From: Hydractinia symbiolongicarpus
Lineage: Eukaryota > Cnidaria > Hydrozoa > Anthoathecata > Hydractiniidae
Assembly: GCF_029227915.1 (NCBI RefSeq)
Contig: NC_079885.1
Coordinates: 16,131,001-16,195,000 of the forward strand
Length of the DNA: 64,000 nt
Direction: 5' to 3'
Part shown: one piece after another, positions 35,167 to 46,544 of the stretch
Numbering within the stretch: the first letter of the stretch is position 1
How the letters are laid out: every line of letters begins with the position of its first letter
Program-made: the position numbers and the translations under genes
The notes under the pieces: generated by a model
The model's input: only the letters and a program-made list of their open reading frames with translations
Told to the model about the DNA's origin: nothing
Database searches by the model: none

Positions 35167-35194
35167 GGAACTCCCGGTGTCGTAGGCTATTGAC

Positions 35195-35199
35195 TTTTT
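35195..35199 (+). terminator. Proximal pol III terminator, T5 (R23, representative)
   Basis: Five T residues start 7 nt after the last gene base, following ATTGAC. A run of four or more T is the standard pol III stop signal. It is present in nearly all copies but lost after R9 and R14, and reduced to four T after R45. Confidence 0.85.
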
Positions 35200-35236
35200 C
35201 ACGTTACATTATTTATCATTACGACTGTGACGTATC

Positions 35237-35242
35237 TTTTTT
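35237..35242 (+). terminator. Distal T6 run, possible backup terminator (R23, representative)
   Basis: Six T residues lie 49-54 nt after the gene in GTATCTTTTTTACG. A run of at least five T is kept here in the copies inspected. A readthrough-stop role is inferred from position and conservation. Confidence 0.55.
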
Positions 35243-35638
35243 ACGCAATAGCCGCTGAGTGAATCAAGTAAGGGACATGATTAGAAGTTTCTTTCCCTTA
35301 AAAAGGGCTACAATCTTGCTGCAATAAATGCGCCACGTCGCAAATGAATGGATTAAGAGCGTCTGATAAAGAAAATGGCGATGTAGTTACTTTGCTAATT
35401 AACTTTGTCATATGAAAATTAAGTCTGAAAGTACACTAGATTGCCTTCGTTGGAACTTTTTACCGGTAATCTTAAAGCGCATGGTTGTCGTTAATAATGG
35501 ATAGCGCTTGAAAAGAGCTTTTAAATGCACATAAACACGACCTATTTCGGATAATCCAGTCAAGAAATATGACCTTTAAAGTTTAAACAATTTTCGATGT
35601 AATGTGCTAATAAATCGTCGATATCTGCCCGTTTGTTT

Positions 35639-35757
35639 GTCTACGACCATACCACGATGAACACACCTGTTCTCGTCCGATCACGGAAGTTAGGCATCGT
35701 CGGGCCGGGATAGTACTTGGATGGGGGACCGCCTGGGAACTCCCGGTGTCGTAGGCT
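35639..35757 (+). rRNA. 5S rRNA, copy R24
   Basis: 119 nt, class B. Single change A55G, in the A box. Confidence 0.97.
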
Positions 35758-36207
35758 ATTGACTTTTTCACGTTACATTATTTATCATTACGACTGTGAC
35801 GTATCTTTTTTACGCAATAGCCGCTGAGTGAATCAAGTAAGGGACATGATTAGAAGTTTCTTTCCCTTAAAAAGGGCTACAATCTTGCTGCAATAAATGC
35901 GCCACGTCGCAAATGAATGGATTAAGAGCGTCTGATAAAGAAAATGGCGATGTAGTTACTTTGCTAATTAACTTTGTCATATGAAAATTAAGTCTGAAAG
36001 TACACTAGATTGCCTTCGTTGGAACTTTTTACCGGTAATCTTAAAGCGCATGGTTGTCGTTAATAATGGATAGCGCTTGAAAAGAGCTTTCAAATGCACA
36101 TAAACACGACCTATTTCGGATAATCCAGTCAAGAAATATGACCTTTAAAGTTTAAACCATTTTCGATGTAATGTGCTAATAAATCGTAGATATCTGCCCG
36201 TTTGTTT

Positions 36208-36326
36208 GTCTACGACCATACCACGATGAACACACCTGTTCTCTTCCGATCACGGAAGTTAAGCATCGTCGGGCCGGGATAGTACTTGGATGGAGGACCG
36301 GCTGGGAACTTCCGGTGTCGTAGGCT
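36208..36326 (+). rRNA. 5S rRNA, copy R25
   Basis: 119 nt, class B. G37T, G87A, C94G, C104T. Identical to R30, 2845 bp away. Confidence 0.95.
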
Positions 36327-36776
36327 ATTGACTTTTTCACGTTTTATTATTTATCATTACGACTGTGACGTATCTTTTTTACGCAATAGCCGCTGAGTGA
36401 ATCAAGTAAGGGACATGATTAGAAGTTTCTTTCCCTTAAAAAGGGCTACAATCTTGCTGCAATAAATGCGCCACGTCGCAAATGAATGGATTAAGAGCGT
36501 CAGACAAAGAAAATGGCGATGTAGTTGCTTTGCTAATTAACTTTGTCATATGAAAATTAAGTCTGCAAGTACCCTAGATTGCCTTCGTTGGAACTTTTTA
36601 CCGGAAATCTTAAAGCGCATTATTGTCGTAAAGAATCGATAGCGCTTAAAAAGAGCTTTCAAATGCACATAAACACGACCTATTTCCGATCACCCAGTCA
36701 AGAAATATGACCTTTAAAATTTGAACCATTTTCGATGTAATGTGCTGATAAATCGTAGATATCTGCCCGTATGCTT

Positions 36777-36895
36777 GTCTACGACCATACCACGATGAAC
36801 ACACCTGTTTTCGTCCGATCACGGAAGTTAAGCATCGTTGGGCCGGGATAGTACTTGGATGGGGCACCGCCTGGGAACTCCCGGTGTCGTAGGCT
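36777..36895 (+). rRNA. 5S rRNA, copy R26
   Basis: 119 nt, class A. C34T, C63T, G89C. TATA-like box reads TGATAAAT. Same type as R31 and the distant R57. Confidence 0.96.
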
Positions 36896-37345
36896 ATTGA
36901 CTTTTTCACGTTACATTATTTATCATTACGACTGTGATGTATCTTTTTTACGCAATAGCCGCTGAGTAAATCAAGTAAGGGACGTGATTGGAAGTTTCTT
37001 TCCCTTCAAAACGGCTACAATCTGGCTGCAATAAATGTGCCACGTCGCAAATGAATGGATTACGAGCGTCAGACAAAGAAAATGGCGATGTAGTTAATTT
37101 GCTAATTAACTTTGTCATATGAAAATTAAGTCTATAAGTGCCCTAGATTGCCTTCGTTGGAACTTCTTACCGGAAATCTTAAAGCGCATTATTGTCGTAA
37201 CGAATCGATAGCGCTTAAAAAGCGCTTTCAAATGCACATAAACACGATCTATTTCCGATCACCCAGTCAAGAAATATGACCTTTAAAGTTTGAACCATTT
37301 TCGATGTAATGTGCTAAAAAAACGTAGATATCTGCCCGTATGCTT

Positions 37346-37464
37346 GTCTACGACCATACCACGATGAACACACCTGTTCTCGTTCGATCACGGAAGTTAA
37401 GCATCGTCGGGCCGGGATAGTACTTGGATTGGGGACCGCCTCGGAACTCCCGGTGTCGTAGGCT
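37346..37464 (+). rRNA. 5S rRNA, copy R27
   Basis: 119 nt, class A. C39T, G85T (opens helix IV), G97C. Upstream box altered to TAAAAAAA. Confidence 0.95.
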
Positions 37465-37914
37465 AATGACTTTTTCACGTTACATTATTTATCATTACGA
37501 CTGTGACGTATCTTTTTTACGCAATAGCCGCTGAGTAAATCAAGTAAGGGACAGGATTAGAAATTGCTTTCCCTTCAAAACGGCTACAATCTTGCTGCAA
37601 TAAATGCGCCACGTCGCAAATGAATGGATTAGGAGCATCAGAAAAAGAAAATGGCGATGTAGTTGCTTTGCTAATTAACTTTGTCATATGAAAATTAAGT
37701 CTGCAAGTACCCTTGATTGCCTTCGTTGGAACTTTTTACCGGAAATCTTAAAGCGCATTATTGTCGTAAAGAATCGATAGCGCTTAAAAACCGCTTTCAA
37801 ATGCACATAAACACGACCTATTTCCGATCACCCAGTCAAGAAATATGACCTTTAAAGTTTGAACCATTTTAGATGTAATGTGCTAATAAATCGTAGATAT
37901 CTGCCCGTATGCTT

Positions 37915-38033
37915 GTCTACGACCATACCACGATGAACACACCTTTTCTCGTCCGATCACGGAAGTTAAGCATCGTCGGGCCGGGATAGTACTTGGATGG
38001 GGCACCGCCTGGGAACTCCCGGCGGCGTAGGCT
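37915..38033 (+). rRNA. 5S rRNA, copy R28
   Basis: 119 nt, class A. G31T, G89C, and the T109C+T111G pair that defines a right-arm lineage (3' end reads GGCGGCGTAGG). T111G loses the helix I pair with A8. Confidence 0.95.
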
Positions 38034-38483
38034 ATTGACTTTTTCACGTTACATTATTTATCATTACGACTGTGACGTATCTTTTTTACGCAATAGCCGC
38101 TGAGTAAATCAAGTAAGGGACGTGATTAGAAGTTTCTTTCCCTTCAAAACGGCTACAATCTGGCTGCAATAAATGCGCCACGTCGCAAATGAATGGATTA
38201 CGAGCGTCAGACAAAGAAAATGGCGATGTAGTTAAATTGCTAATTAACTTTGTCATATGAAAATTAAGTCTGCAAGTACACTAGATTGCCTTCGTTGGAA
38301 CTTTTTACCGGTAATCTTAAAGCGCATGGTTGTCGTTAATAATGGATAGCGCTTGAAAAGAGCTTTCAAATGCACATAAACACGACCTATTTCGGATAAT
38401 CCAGTCAAGAAATATGACCTTTAAAGTTTAAACAATTTTCGATGTAATGTGCTAATAAATCGTCGATATCTGCCCGTTTGTTT

Positions 38484-38602
38484 GTCTACGACCATACCAC
38501 GATGAACACACCTGTTTTCGTCCGATCACGGAAGTTAAGCATCGTCGGGCCGGGATAGTACTTGGATGGGGGACCGCCTGGGAACTCCCGGTGTCGTAGG
38601 CT
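38484..38602 (+). rRNA. 5S rRNA, copy R29
   Basis: 119 nt, class B. Single change C34T, in loop C. Confidence 0.97.
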
Positions 38603-39052
38603 ATTGACTTTTTCACGTTACATTATTTATCATTACGACTGTGACGTATCTTTTTTACGCAATAGCCGCTGAGTGAATCAAGTAAGGGACATGATTAGAA
38701 GTTTCTTTCCCTTAAAAAGGGCTACAATCTTGCTGCAATAAATGCGCCACGTCGCAAATGAATGGATTAAGAGCGTCTGATAAAGAAAATGGCGATGTAG
38801 TTACTTTGCTAATTAACTTTGTCATATGAAAATTAAGTCTGAAAGTACACTAGATTGCCTTCGTTGGAACTTTTTACCGGTAATCTTAAAGCGCATGGTT
38901 GTCGTTAATAATGGATAGCGCTTGAAAAGAGCTTTCAAATGCACATAAACACGACCTATTTCGGATAATCCAGTCAAGAAATATGACCTTTAAAGTTTAA
39001 ACCATTTTCGATGTAATGTGCTAATAAATCGTAGATATCTGCCCGTTTGTTT

Positions 39053-39171
39053 GTCTACGACCATACCACGATGAACACACCTGTTCTCTTCCGATCACGG
39101 AAGTTAAGCATCGTCGGGCCGGGATAGTACTTGGATGGAGGACCGGCTGGGAACTTCCGGTGTCGTAGGCT
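39053..39171 (+). rRNA. 5S rRNA, copy R30
   Basis: 119 nt, class B. G37T, G87A, C94G, C104T, as in R25. Confidence 0.95.
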
Positions 39172-39621
39172 ATTGACTTTTTCACGTTTTATTATTTATC
39201 ATTACGACTGTGACGTATCTTTTTTACGCAATAGCCGCTGAGTGAATCAAGTAAGGGACATGATTAGAAGTTTCTTTCCCTTAAAAAGGGCTACAATCTT
39301 GCTGCAATAAATGCGCCACGTCGCAAATGAATGGATTAAGAGCGTCAGACAAAGAAAATGGCGATGTAGTTGCTTTGCTAATTAACTTTGTCATATGAAA
39401 ATTAAGTCTGCAAGTACCCTAGATTGCCTTCGTTGGAACTTTTTACCGGAAATCTTAAAGCGCATTATTGTCGTAAAGAATCGATAGCGCTTAAAAGGAG
39501 CTTTCAAATGCACATAAACACGACCTATTTCCGATCACCCAGTCAAGAAATATGACCTTTAAAATTTGAACCATTTTCGATGTAATGTGCTGATAAATCG
39601 TAGATATCTGCCCGTATGCTT

Positions 39622-39740
39622 GTCTACGACCATACCACGATGAACACACCTGTTTTCGTCCGATCACGAAAGTTAAGCATCGTTGGGCCGGGATAGTACT
39701 TGGATGGGGCACCGCCTGGGAACTCCCGGTGTCGTAGGCT
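39622..39740 (+). rRNA. 5S rRNA, copy R31
   Basis: 119 nt, class A. The R26 type (C34T, C63T, G89C) plus G48A. Confidence 0.96.
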
Positions 39741-40190
39741 ATTGACTTTTTCACGTTACATTATTTATCATTACGACTGTGATGTATCTTTTTTACGCAA
39801 TAGCCGCTGAGTAAATCAAGTAAGGGACGTGATTGGAAGTTTCTTTCCCTTCAAAACGGCTACAATCTGGCTGCAATAAATGTGCCACGTCGCAAATGAA
39901 TGGATTACGAGCGTCAGACAAAGAAAATGGCGATGTAGTTAATTTGCTAATTAACTTTGTCATATGAAAATTAAGTCTATAAGTGCCCTAGATTGCCTTC
40001 GTTGGAACTTCTTACCGGAAATCTTAAAGCGCATTATTGTCGTAACGAATCGATAGCGCTTAAAAAGCGCTTTCAAATGCACATAAACACGATCTATTTC
40101 CGATCACCCAGTCAAGAAATATGACCTTTAAAGTTTGAACCATTTTCGATGTAATGTGCTAAAAAAACGTAGATATCTGCCCGTATGCTT

Positions 40191-40309
40191 GTCTACGACC
40201 ATACCACGATGAACACACCTGTTCTCGTTCGATCACGGAAGTTAAGCATCGTCGGGCCGGGATAGTACTTGGATGGGGGACCGGCTCGGAACTCCCGGTG
40301 TCGTAGGCT
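40191..40309 (+). rRNA. 5S rRNA, copy R32
   Basis: 119 nt, class A. C39T, C94G, G97C; TAAAAAAA upstream box as in R27. Confidence 0.95.
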
Positions 40310-40759
40310 AATGACTTTTTCACGTTACATTATTTATCATTACGACTGTGACGTATCTTTTTTACGCAATAGCCGCTGAGTAAATCAAGTAAGGGACAGG
40401 ATTAGAAATTGCTTTCCCTTCAAAACGGCTACAATCTTGCTGCAATAAATGCGCCACGTCGCAAATGAATGGATTAGGAGCATCAGAAAAAGAAAATGGC
40501 GATGTAGTTGCTTTGCTAATTAACTTTGTCATATGAAAATTAAGTCTGCAAGTACCCTTGATTGCCTTCGTTGGAACTTTTTACCGGAAATCTTAAAGCG
40601 CATTATTGTCGTAAAGAATCGATAGCGCTTAAAAAGCGCTTTCAAATGCACATAAACACGACCTATTTCCGATCACCCAGTCAAGAAATATGACCTTTAA
40701 AGTTTGAACCATTTTAGATGTAATGTGCTAATAAATCGTAGATATCTGCCCGTATGCTT

Positions 40760-40878
40760 GTCTACGACCATACCACGATGAACACACCTGTTCTCGTCCG
40801 ATCACGGAAGTTAAGCATCGTCGGGCCGGGATAGTACTTGGATGGGGCACCGCCTGGGAACTCCCGGCGGCGTAGGCT
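40760..40878 (+). rRNA. 5S rRNA, copy R33
   Basis: 119 nt, class A. G89C, T109C, T111G. Same gene as R64. Confidence 0.96.
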
Positions 40879-41328
40879 ATTGACTTTTTCACGTTACATT
40901 ATTTATCATTACGACTGTGACGTATCTTTTTTACGCAATAGCCGCTGAGTAAATCAAGTAAGGGACGTGATTAGAAGTTTCTTTCCCTTCAAAACGGCTA
41001 CAATCTGGCTGCAATAAATGCGCCACGTCGCAAATGAATGGATTACGAGCGTCAGACAAAGAAAATGGCGATGTAGTTAAATTGCTAATTAACTTTGTCA
41101 TATGAAAATTAAGTCTGCAAGTACACTAGATTGCCTTCGTTGGAACTTTTTACCGGTAATCTTAAAGCGCATGGTTGTCGTTAATAATGGATAGCGCTTG
41201 AAAAGAGCTTTCAAATGCACATAAACACGACCTATTTCGGATAATCCAGTCAAGAAATATGACCTTTAAAGTTTAAACAATTTTCGATGTAATGTGCTAA
41301 TAAATCGTCGATATCTGCCCGTTTGTTT

Positions 41329-41447
41329 GTCTACGACCATACCACGATGAACACACCTGTTTTCGTCCGATCACGGAAGTTAAGCATCGTCGGGCCGGGA
41401 TAGTACTTGGATGGGGCACCGCCTGGGAACTCCCGGTGTCGTAGGCT
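41329..41447 (+). rRNA. 5S rRNA, copy R34
   Basis: 119 nt, class B. C34T (as R29) with G89C (as R31), consistent with exchange between neighbouring types. Confidence 0.96.
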
Positions 41448-41889
41448 ATTGACTTTTTCACGTTACATTATTTATCATTACGACTGTGATGTATCTTTTT
41501 TACGCAATAGCCGCTCAGTAAATCAAGTAAGGGACGTGATTGGAAGTTTCTTTCCCTTCAAAACGGCTACAATCTGGCTGCAATAAATGCGCCACGTCGC
41601 AGATGAATGGATTAAGAGCGTCAGACATGCGATGCAGTTACTTTGCTAATTAACTTTGTCATATGAAAATTAAGTCTGAAAGTACCCTAGATTGCCTTCG
41701 TTAGAACTTTTTACCGGAAATCTTAAAGGGCATGGTTGTCGTAAATAATGGGTAGCTCTTGAAAAGAGCTTTCAAATGCACATAAACACGACCTATTTCG
41801 GATAATCCCGTCAAGAAATATGACCTTTAAAGTTTGAACCATTTTCGATGTAATGTGCTAATAAATCGTAGATATCTGCCCGTATGCTT

Positions 41890-42008
41890 TTATACGACTA
41901 TACCACGATGAACACACCTGTTCTCGTCCGATCACAGAAGTTAAGCATCGTCAGGCCGGGATAGTACTTGGATGGGGCACCGCCTGGGAACTCCCGGCGG
42001 CGTAGGCT
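41890..42008 (+). rRNA. 5S rRNA, copy R35 (mosaic)
   Basis: 119 nt. The 5' end carries G1T, C3A, C10T as in R38, R39 and R68; the 3' end carries G89C, T109C, T111G as in R33. G47A and G64A are further changes. Helix I loses the 1-118, 3-116 and 8-111 pairs. It lies in a 561-bp unit. Confidence 0.92.
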
Positions 42009-42458
42009 ATTGACTTTTTCACGTTACATTATTTATCATTACGACTGTGACGTATCTTTTTTACGCAATAGCCGCTGAGTAAATCAAGTAAGGGACGTGA
42101 TTAGAAGTTTCTTTCCCTTTAAAACGGCTACAATCTGGCTGCAATAAATGCGCCACGTCGCAAATGAATGGATTACGAGCGTCAGACAAAGAAAATGGCG
42201 ATGTAGTTAATTTGCTAATTAACTTTGTCATATGAAAATTAAGTCTGCAAGTACCCTAGATTGCCTTCGTTGAAACTTTTTACCGGAAATCTTAAAGCGC
42301 ATTATTGTCGTAAAGAATCGATAGCGCTTAGAAAGAGCTTTCAAATGCACATAAACACGATCTATTTCCGATCACCCAATCAAGAAATATGACCTTTAAA
42401 GTTTGAACCATTTTTGATGTAATGTGCTAATAAATCGTAGATATCTGCCCGTATGCTT

Positions 42459-42577
42459 GTCTACGACCATACCACGATGAACACACCTGTTCTCGTCCGA
42501 TCACGGAAGTTAAGCATCGACGGGCCGGGATAGTACTTGGATGGGACACCGCCTGGGAACTCCCGGCGGCGTAGGCT
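42459..42577 (+). rRNA. 5S rRNA, copy R36
   Basis: 119 nt, class A. T62A (helix II), G88A, G89C, T109C, T111G. Confidence 0.95.
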
Positions 42578-43027
42578 ATTGACTTTTTCACGTTACATTA
42601 TTTATCATTAAGACTGTGACGTATCTTTTTTACGCAATAGCCGCTGAGTAAATCAAGTAAGGGACGTGATTAGAAGTTTCTTTCCCTTCAAAACGGCTAC
42701 AGTCTGGCTGCAATAAATGCGCGACGTCGCAAATGAATGGATTACGAGCGTCAGACAAAGAAAATGGCGATGTAGTTAATTTGCTAATTAACTTTGTCAT
42801 ATGAAAATTAAATCTGAAAGTACCCTAGATTGCCTTCGTCGGAACTTTTTACCGGAAATTTTAAAGCGCATGGTTGTCGTAAATAATGGATAGCGCTTAA
42901 AAAGAGCTTTCAAATGCACATGAACACGAACTATTTCCGATCACCCAGTCAAGAAATATGACCTTTAAAGTTTGAACCATTTTCGATGTAATGTGCTAAT
43001 AAATCGTAGATATCTGCCTGTATGCTT

Positions 43028-43146
43028 GTCTACGACCATACCACGATGAACACACCTGTTCTCGTCCGATCACGGAAGTTAAGCATCGTCGGGCCGGGAT
43101 AGTACTTGGATGGGGGACCACCTGGGAACTCCCGGTGTCGTAGGCT
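43028..43146 (+). rRNA. 5S rRNA, copy R37
   Basis: 119 nt, class A. Only G93A, which would replace the T84-G93 wobble by a normal pair. Its terminator is extended to six T. Confidence 0.97.
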
Positions 43147-43588
43147 ATTGACTTTTTTACGTTACATTATTTATCATTACGACTGTGACGTATCTTTTTT
43201 ACGCAATAACCGCTGAATAAATCAAGTAAGGGACGTGATTAGAAGTTTCTTTCCCTTCAAAACGGCTACAATCCTGCTGCAATAAATGCGCCACGTCGCA
43301 GATGAATGGATTAAGAGCGTCAGACATGCGATGCAGTTACTTTGCTAATTAACTTTGTCATATGAAAATTAAGTCTGAAAGTACCCTAGATTGCCTTCGT
43401 TAGAACTTTTTACCGGAAATCTTAAAGGGCATGGTTGTCGTAAATAATGGGTAGCTCTTGAAAAGAGCTTTCAAATGCACATAAACACGACCTATTTCGG
43501 ATAATCCCGTCAAGAAATATGACCTTTAAAGTTTGAACCATTTTCGATGTAATGTGCTAATAAATCGTAGATATCTGCCCGTATGCTT

Positions 43589-43707
43589 TTATACGACTAT
43601 ACCACGATGAACACACCTGTTCTCGTCCGATCACGGAAGTTAAGCATCGTCGGGCCGGGATAGTACTTGGATGGGGGACCGCCTTGGAACTGCCGGTGTC
43701 GTAGGCT
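43589..43707 (+). rRNA. 5S rRNA, copy R38 (altered 5' end)
   Basis: 119 nt in a 561-bp unit. G1T and C3A break two helix I pairs; C10T, G97T and C104G are further changes. Start inferred by alignment to other copies. Gene identical in R39 and R68. Confidence 0.92.
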
Positions 43708-44149
43708 ATTGACTTTTTCACGTTAAATTATTTATCATTACGACTGTGACGTATCTTTTTTACGCAATAACCGCTGAATAAATCAAGTAAGGGACGTGAT
43801 TAGAAGTTTCTTTCCCTTCAAAACGGCTACAATCCTGCTGCAATAAATGCGCCACGTCGCAGATGAATGGATTAAGAGCGTCAGACATGCGATGCAGTTA
43901 CTTTGCTAATTAACTTTGTCATATGAAAATTAAGTCTGAAAGTACCCTAGATTGCCTTCGTTAGAACTTTTTACCGGAAATCTTAAAGGGCATGGTTGTC
44001 GTAAATAATGGGTAGCTCTTGAAAAGAGCTTTCAAATGCACATAAACACGACCTATTTCGGATAATCCCGTCAAGAAATATGACCTTTAAAGTTTGAACC
44101 ATTTTCGATGTAATGTGCTAATAAATCGTAGATATCTGCCCGTATGCTT

Positions 44150-44268
44150 TTATACGACTATACCACGATGAACACACCTGTTCTCGTCCGATCACGGAAG
44201 TTAAGCATCGTCGGGCCGGGATAGTACTTGGATGGGGGACCGCCTTGGAACTGCCGGTGTCGTAGGCT
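44150..44268 (+). rRNA. 5S rRNA, copy R39 (altered 5' end)
   Basis: G1T, C3A, C10T, G97T, C104G, as in R38; the two form a tandem pair of 561-bp units. Confidence 0.92.
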
Positions 44269-44718
44269 ATTGACTTTTTCACGTTAAATTATTTATCATT
44301 ACGACTGTGACGTATCTTTTTTACGCAATAGCCGCTGAGTAAATCAAGTAAGGGACGTGATTAGAAGTTTCTTTCCCTTCAAAACGGCTACGATCTGGCT
44401 GCAATAAATGCGCCACGTAGCAAATGAATGGATTACGAGCGTCAGACAAAGAAAATGGCGATGTAGTTAATTTGCTAATTAACTTTGTCATATGAAAATT
44501 AAGTCTGAAAGTACCCTAGATTGCCTTTGTTGGAACTTTTTACCGGAAGTTTTAAAGCGCATGGTTGTCGTAAATAATGGATAGTGCTTGAAAAGAGCTT
44601 TCAATTGCACATAAACACGACCTATTTCGGATAATCCAGTCAAGAAATATGACCTTTAAAGTTTGAACCATTTTCGATGTAATGTGCTAATAAATCGTAA
44701 ATATCTGCCGGTATGCTT

Positions 44719-44837
44719 GTCTACGACCATACCACGATGAACACACCTGTTCTCGTCCGATCACGGAAGTTAAGCATCGTCGGGCCGAGATAGTACTTGG
44801 ATGGGGAACCGCCTGGGAACTCCCGGTGTCGTAGGCT
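44719..44837 (+). rRNA. 5S rRNA, copy R40
   Basis: 119 nt, class A with CCGGTATGCTT upstream. G70A (loses the pair with C105) and G89A. Same gene in R67 and R69; R73 adds G56A. Confidence 0.96.
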
Positions 44838-45287
44838 ATTGACTTTTTCACGTTACATTATTTATCATTACGACTGTGACGTATCTTTTTTACGCAATAG
44901 CCGCTGGGTAAATCAAGTAAGGGACGTGATTATAAGTTTCTTCCCCTTCAAAACGGCTAAAATCTGGCTGCAATAAATGCGCCACGTCGCAAATGAATGG
45001 ATTACGAGCGTCATACAAAGAAAATGGCGATGTAGTTAATTTGCTAATTAACTTTGTCATATGAAAATTAAGTCTGCAAGTACCCTAGATTGCCTTCGTT
45101 GGAACTTTTTACCGGAAATCTTAAAGCGCATTATTGTCGTAAAGAATCGATAGCGCTTGAAAAGAGCTTTCAAATGCACATAAACACGACCTATTTCGGA
45201 TAATCTAGTCAGGAAATATGACCTTTAAAGTTTAAACCATTTTCGATGTAATGTGCTAATAAATCGTAGATATCTGCCCGTTTGTTT

Positions 45288-45406
45288 GTCTATGACCATA
45301 CCACGATGAACACACATGTTCTCGTCCGATCACGGAAGTTAAACATCGTCGGGGCGGGATAGTACTTGGAGGGGGGACCGCCTGGGAACTCCCGGTGTCG
45401 TAGGCT
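45288..45406 (+). rRNA. 5S rRNA, copy R41
   Basis: 119 nt, class B. C6T (wobble with G113), C29A, G56A, C67G, T84G. Several helices are affected. Related to R46 and R70. Confidence 0.92.
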
Positions 45407-45856
45407 ATTGACTTTTTCACGTTACATTATTTATCATTACGACTGTGACGTATCTTTTTTACGCAATAGACGCTGAGTAAATCAAGTAAGGGACATGATT
45501 TGAAGTTGCTTTCCCTTCAAAACGGCTACAATCTTGCTGCAATAAATGCGCCACGTCGCAAATGAATGGATTACGAGCATCAAACAAAGAAAATGGCGAT
45601 GTAGTTGCTTTGCTAATTAACTTTGTCATATGAAAATTAAGTCCGCAAGTACCCTAGATTGCCCTCGTTGGAACTTTTTACCGGAAATCTTAAAGCGCAT
45701 TATTGTCGTATAGAATCGATAGCGCTTAAAAAGACCTTTCAAATGCACATAAACACGACCTATTTCCGATCACCCAGTCAAGAAATATGACCTTTAAAGT
45801 TTGAACCATTTTCGATGTAATGTGCTAATAAATCGTAGATATCTGCCCGTATGCTT

Positions 45857-45975
45857 GTCTACGACCATACCACAATGAACACACCTGTTCTCGTCCGATC
45901 ACGGAAGTTAAACATCGTCGGGCCGGGATAGTACTTGGATGGAGGACCGCCTGGGAACTCCCGGTGTCGTAGGCT
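45857..45975 (+). rRNA. 5S rRNA, copy R42
   Basis: 119 nt, class A. G18A (mispairs with C60), G56A, G87A. Confidence 0.95.
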
Positions 45976-46425
45976 ATTGACTTTTTCACGTTACATTATT
46001 TATCATTACGACTGTGACGTATCTTTTTTACGCAATAGCCGCTGAGTAAATCAAGTAAGGGACGTTATTAGAAGTTTCTTTCCCTTCAAAACGGCTACAA
46101 TCTTGCTGCAATAAATGCGCCACGTCGCAAATGAATGGATAACGAGCATCAGACAAAGAAAATGGCGATGTACTCACTTTGCTAATTAACTTTGTCATGT
46201 GAAAATTAAGTCTGCAAGTACCCTAGATTGCCTTCGTTGGAACTTTTTACCGGAAATCTTAAAGCGCATGGTTGTCGTAATTAATAGATAGCGCCTGAAA
46301 AGAGCTTTCAAATGCACATAAACACGACCTATTTGGGATGATTCAGTCAAGAAATATGACCTTTAAAGTTTAAACCATTTTCGATGTAATGTGCTAATAA
46401 ATCGTAGATATCTGCCCGTTTGTTT

Positions 46426-46544
46426 GTCTACGACTATATCGCGATGAACACACCTGTTCTCGTCCGATCACGGAAGTTAAGCATCGTCGGGCCGGGATAG
46501 TACTTGGATGGGGAACCGTCTGGGAACTCCCGGTGTCGTAGTCT
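46426..46544 (+). rRNA. 5S rRNA, copy R43
   Basis: 119 nt, class B. C10T, C14T, A16G (wobble with T62), G89A, C94T (wobble), G117T (opens the 2-117 pair). Confidence 0.93.

Larger units (their letters stand above)
35070..35188 (+). rRNA. 5S rRNA, copy R23 (exact consensus, reference copy)
   Basis: The only right-arm gene identical to the 119-nt consensus. 5S rRNA is part of the large ribosomal subunit and is made by RNA polymerase III. Nine consecutive pairs join 1-9 to 110-118 (helix I), 16-21 pair with 57-62 (helix II), CCGGGA at 67-72 pairs perfectly with TCCCGG at 103-108 (helix V), and GG-GGGA-CC forms the loop D hairpin. The start is set at G1 because it begins the terminal helix, and the end at T119 just after it. 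Class B promoter, TATA-like box at -31, T5 run 7 nt downstream. Confidence 0.98.
35189..35638 (+). other. Representative 450-bp 5S spacer (R23-R24)
   Basis: This stands for all the ordinary spacers between copies. In order it holds the T5 run, an AT-rich stretch ending in TGTGACGTATC, the T6 run, a segment with CAAGTAAGGG, the CAAATGAATGGATTA segment, a palindrome-like AT-rich element around GCTAATTAAC, CATATG, the TTTACCGG segment, a short inverted repeat near AGCGCTT, then the conserved upstream region with the TATA-like box. I see no second RNA gene, no mobile element and no credible reading frame. Spacer conservation between units is close to that of the gene, as expected when whole units are homogenised. 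Confidence 0.85.
35760..41400 (+). repeat. Tandem duplication of a 5-unit block (2 x 2845 bp), around R25-R29 and R30-R34
   Basis: R25/R30, R26/R31, R27/R32, R28/R33 and R29/R34 are offset by exactly 2845 bp and nearly identical, including the rare TAAAAAAA TATA variant before R27 and R32. Boundaries are approximate. Confidence 0.85.

Noticed and set aside
35440-35480. Possible Sm site in AACTTTTTACCGG
   Set aside because: It does not match the purine-A-U4-6-G pattern, and no snRNA or spliced-leader body surrounds it.
36646-36909. 87-codon frames here and at 39491-39754 and 54260-54523, and 64-codon frames at 25957, 58880 and 59448
   Set aside because: These are antisense translations of the 5S rRNA gene and its upstream region, not protein genes.
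41890-42008. Calling R35, R38, R39, R68, L28 and similar copies pseudogenes
   Set aside because: They keep length, internal promoter and terminator. Sequence alone cannot show they are silent, so they stay as rRNA with notes.
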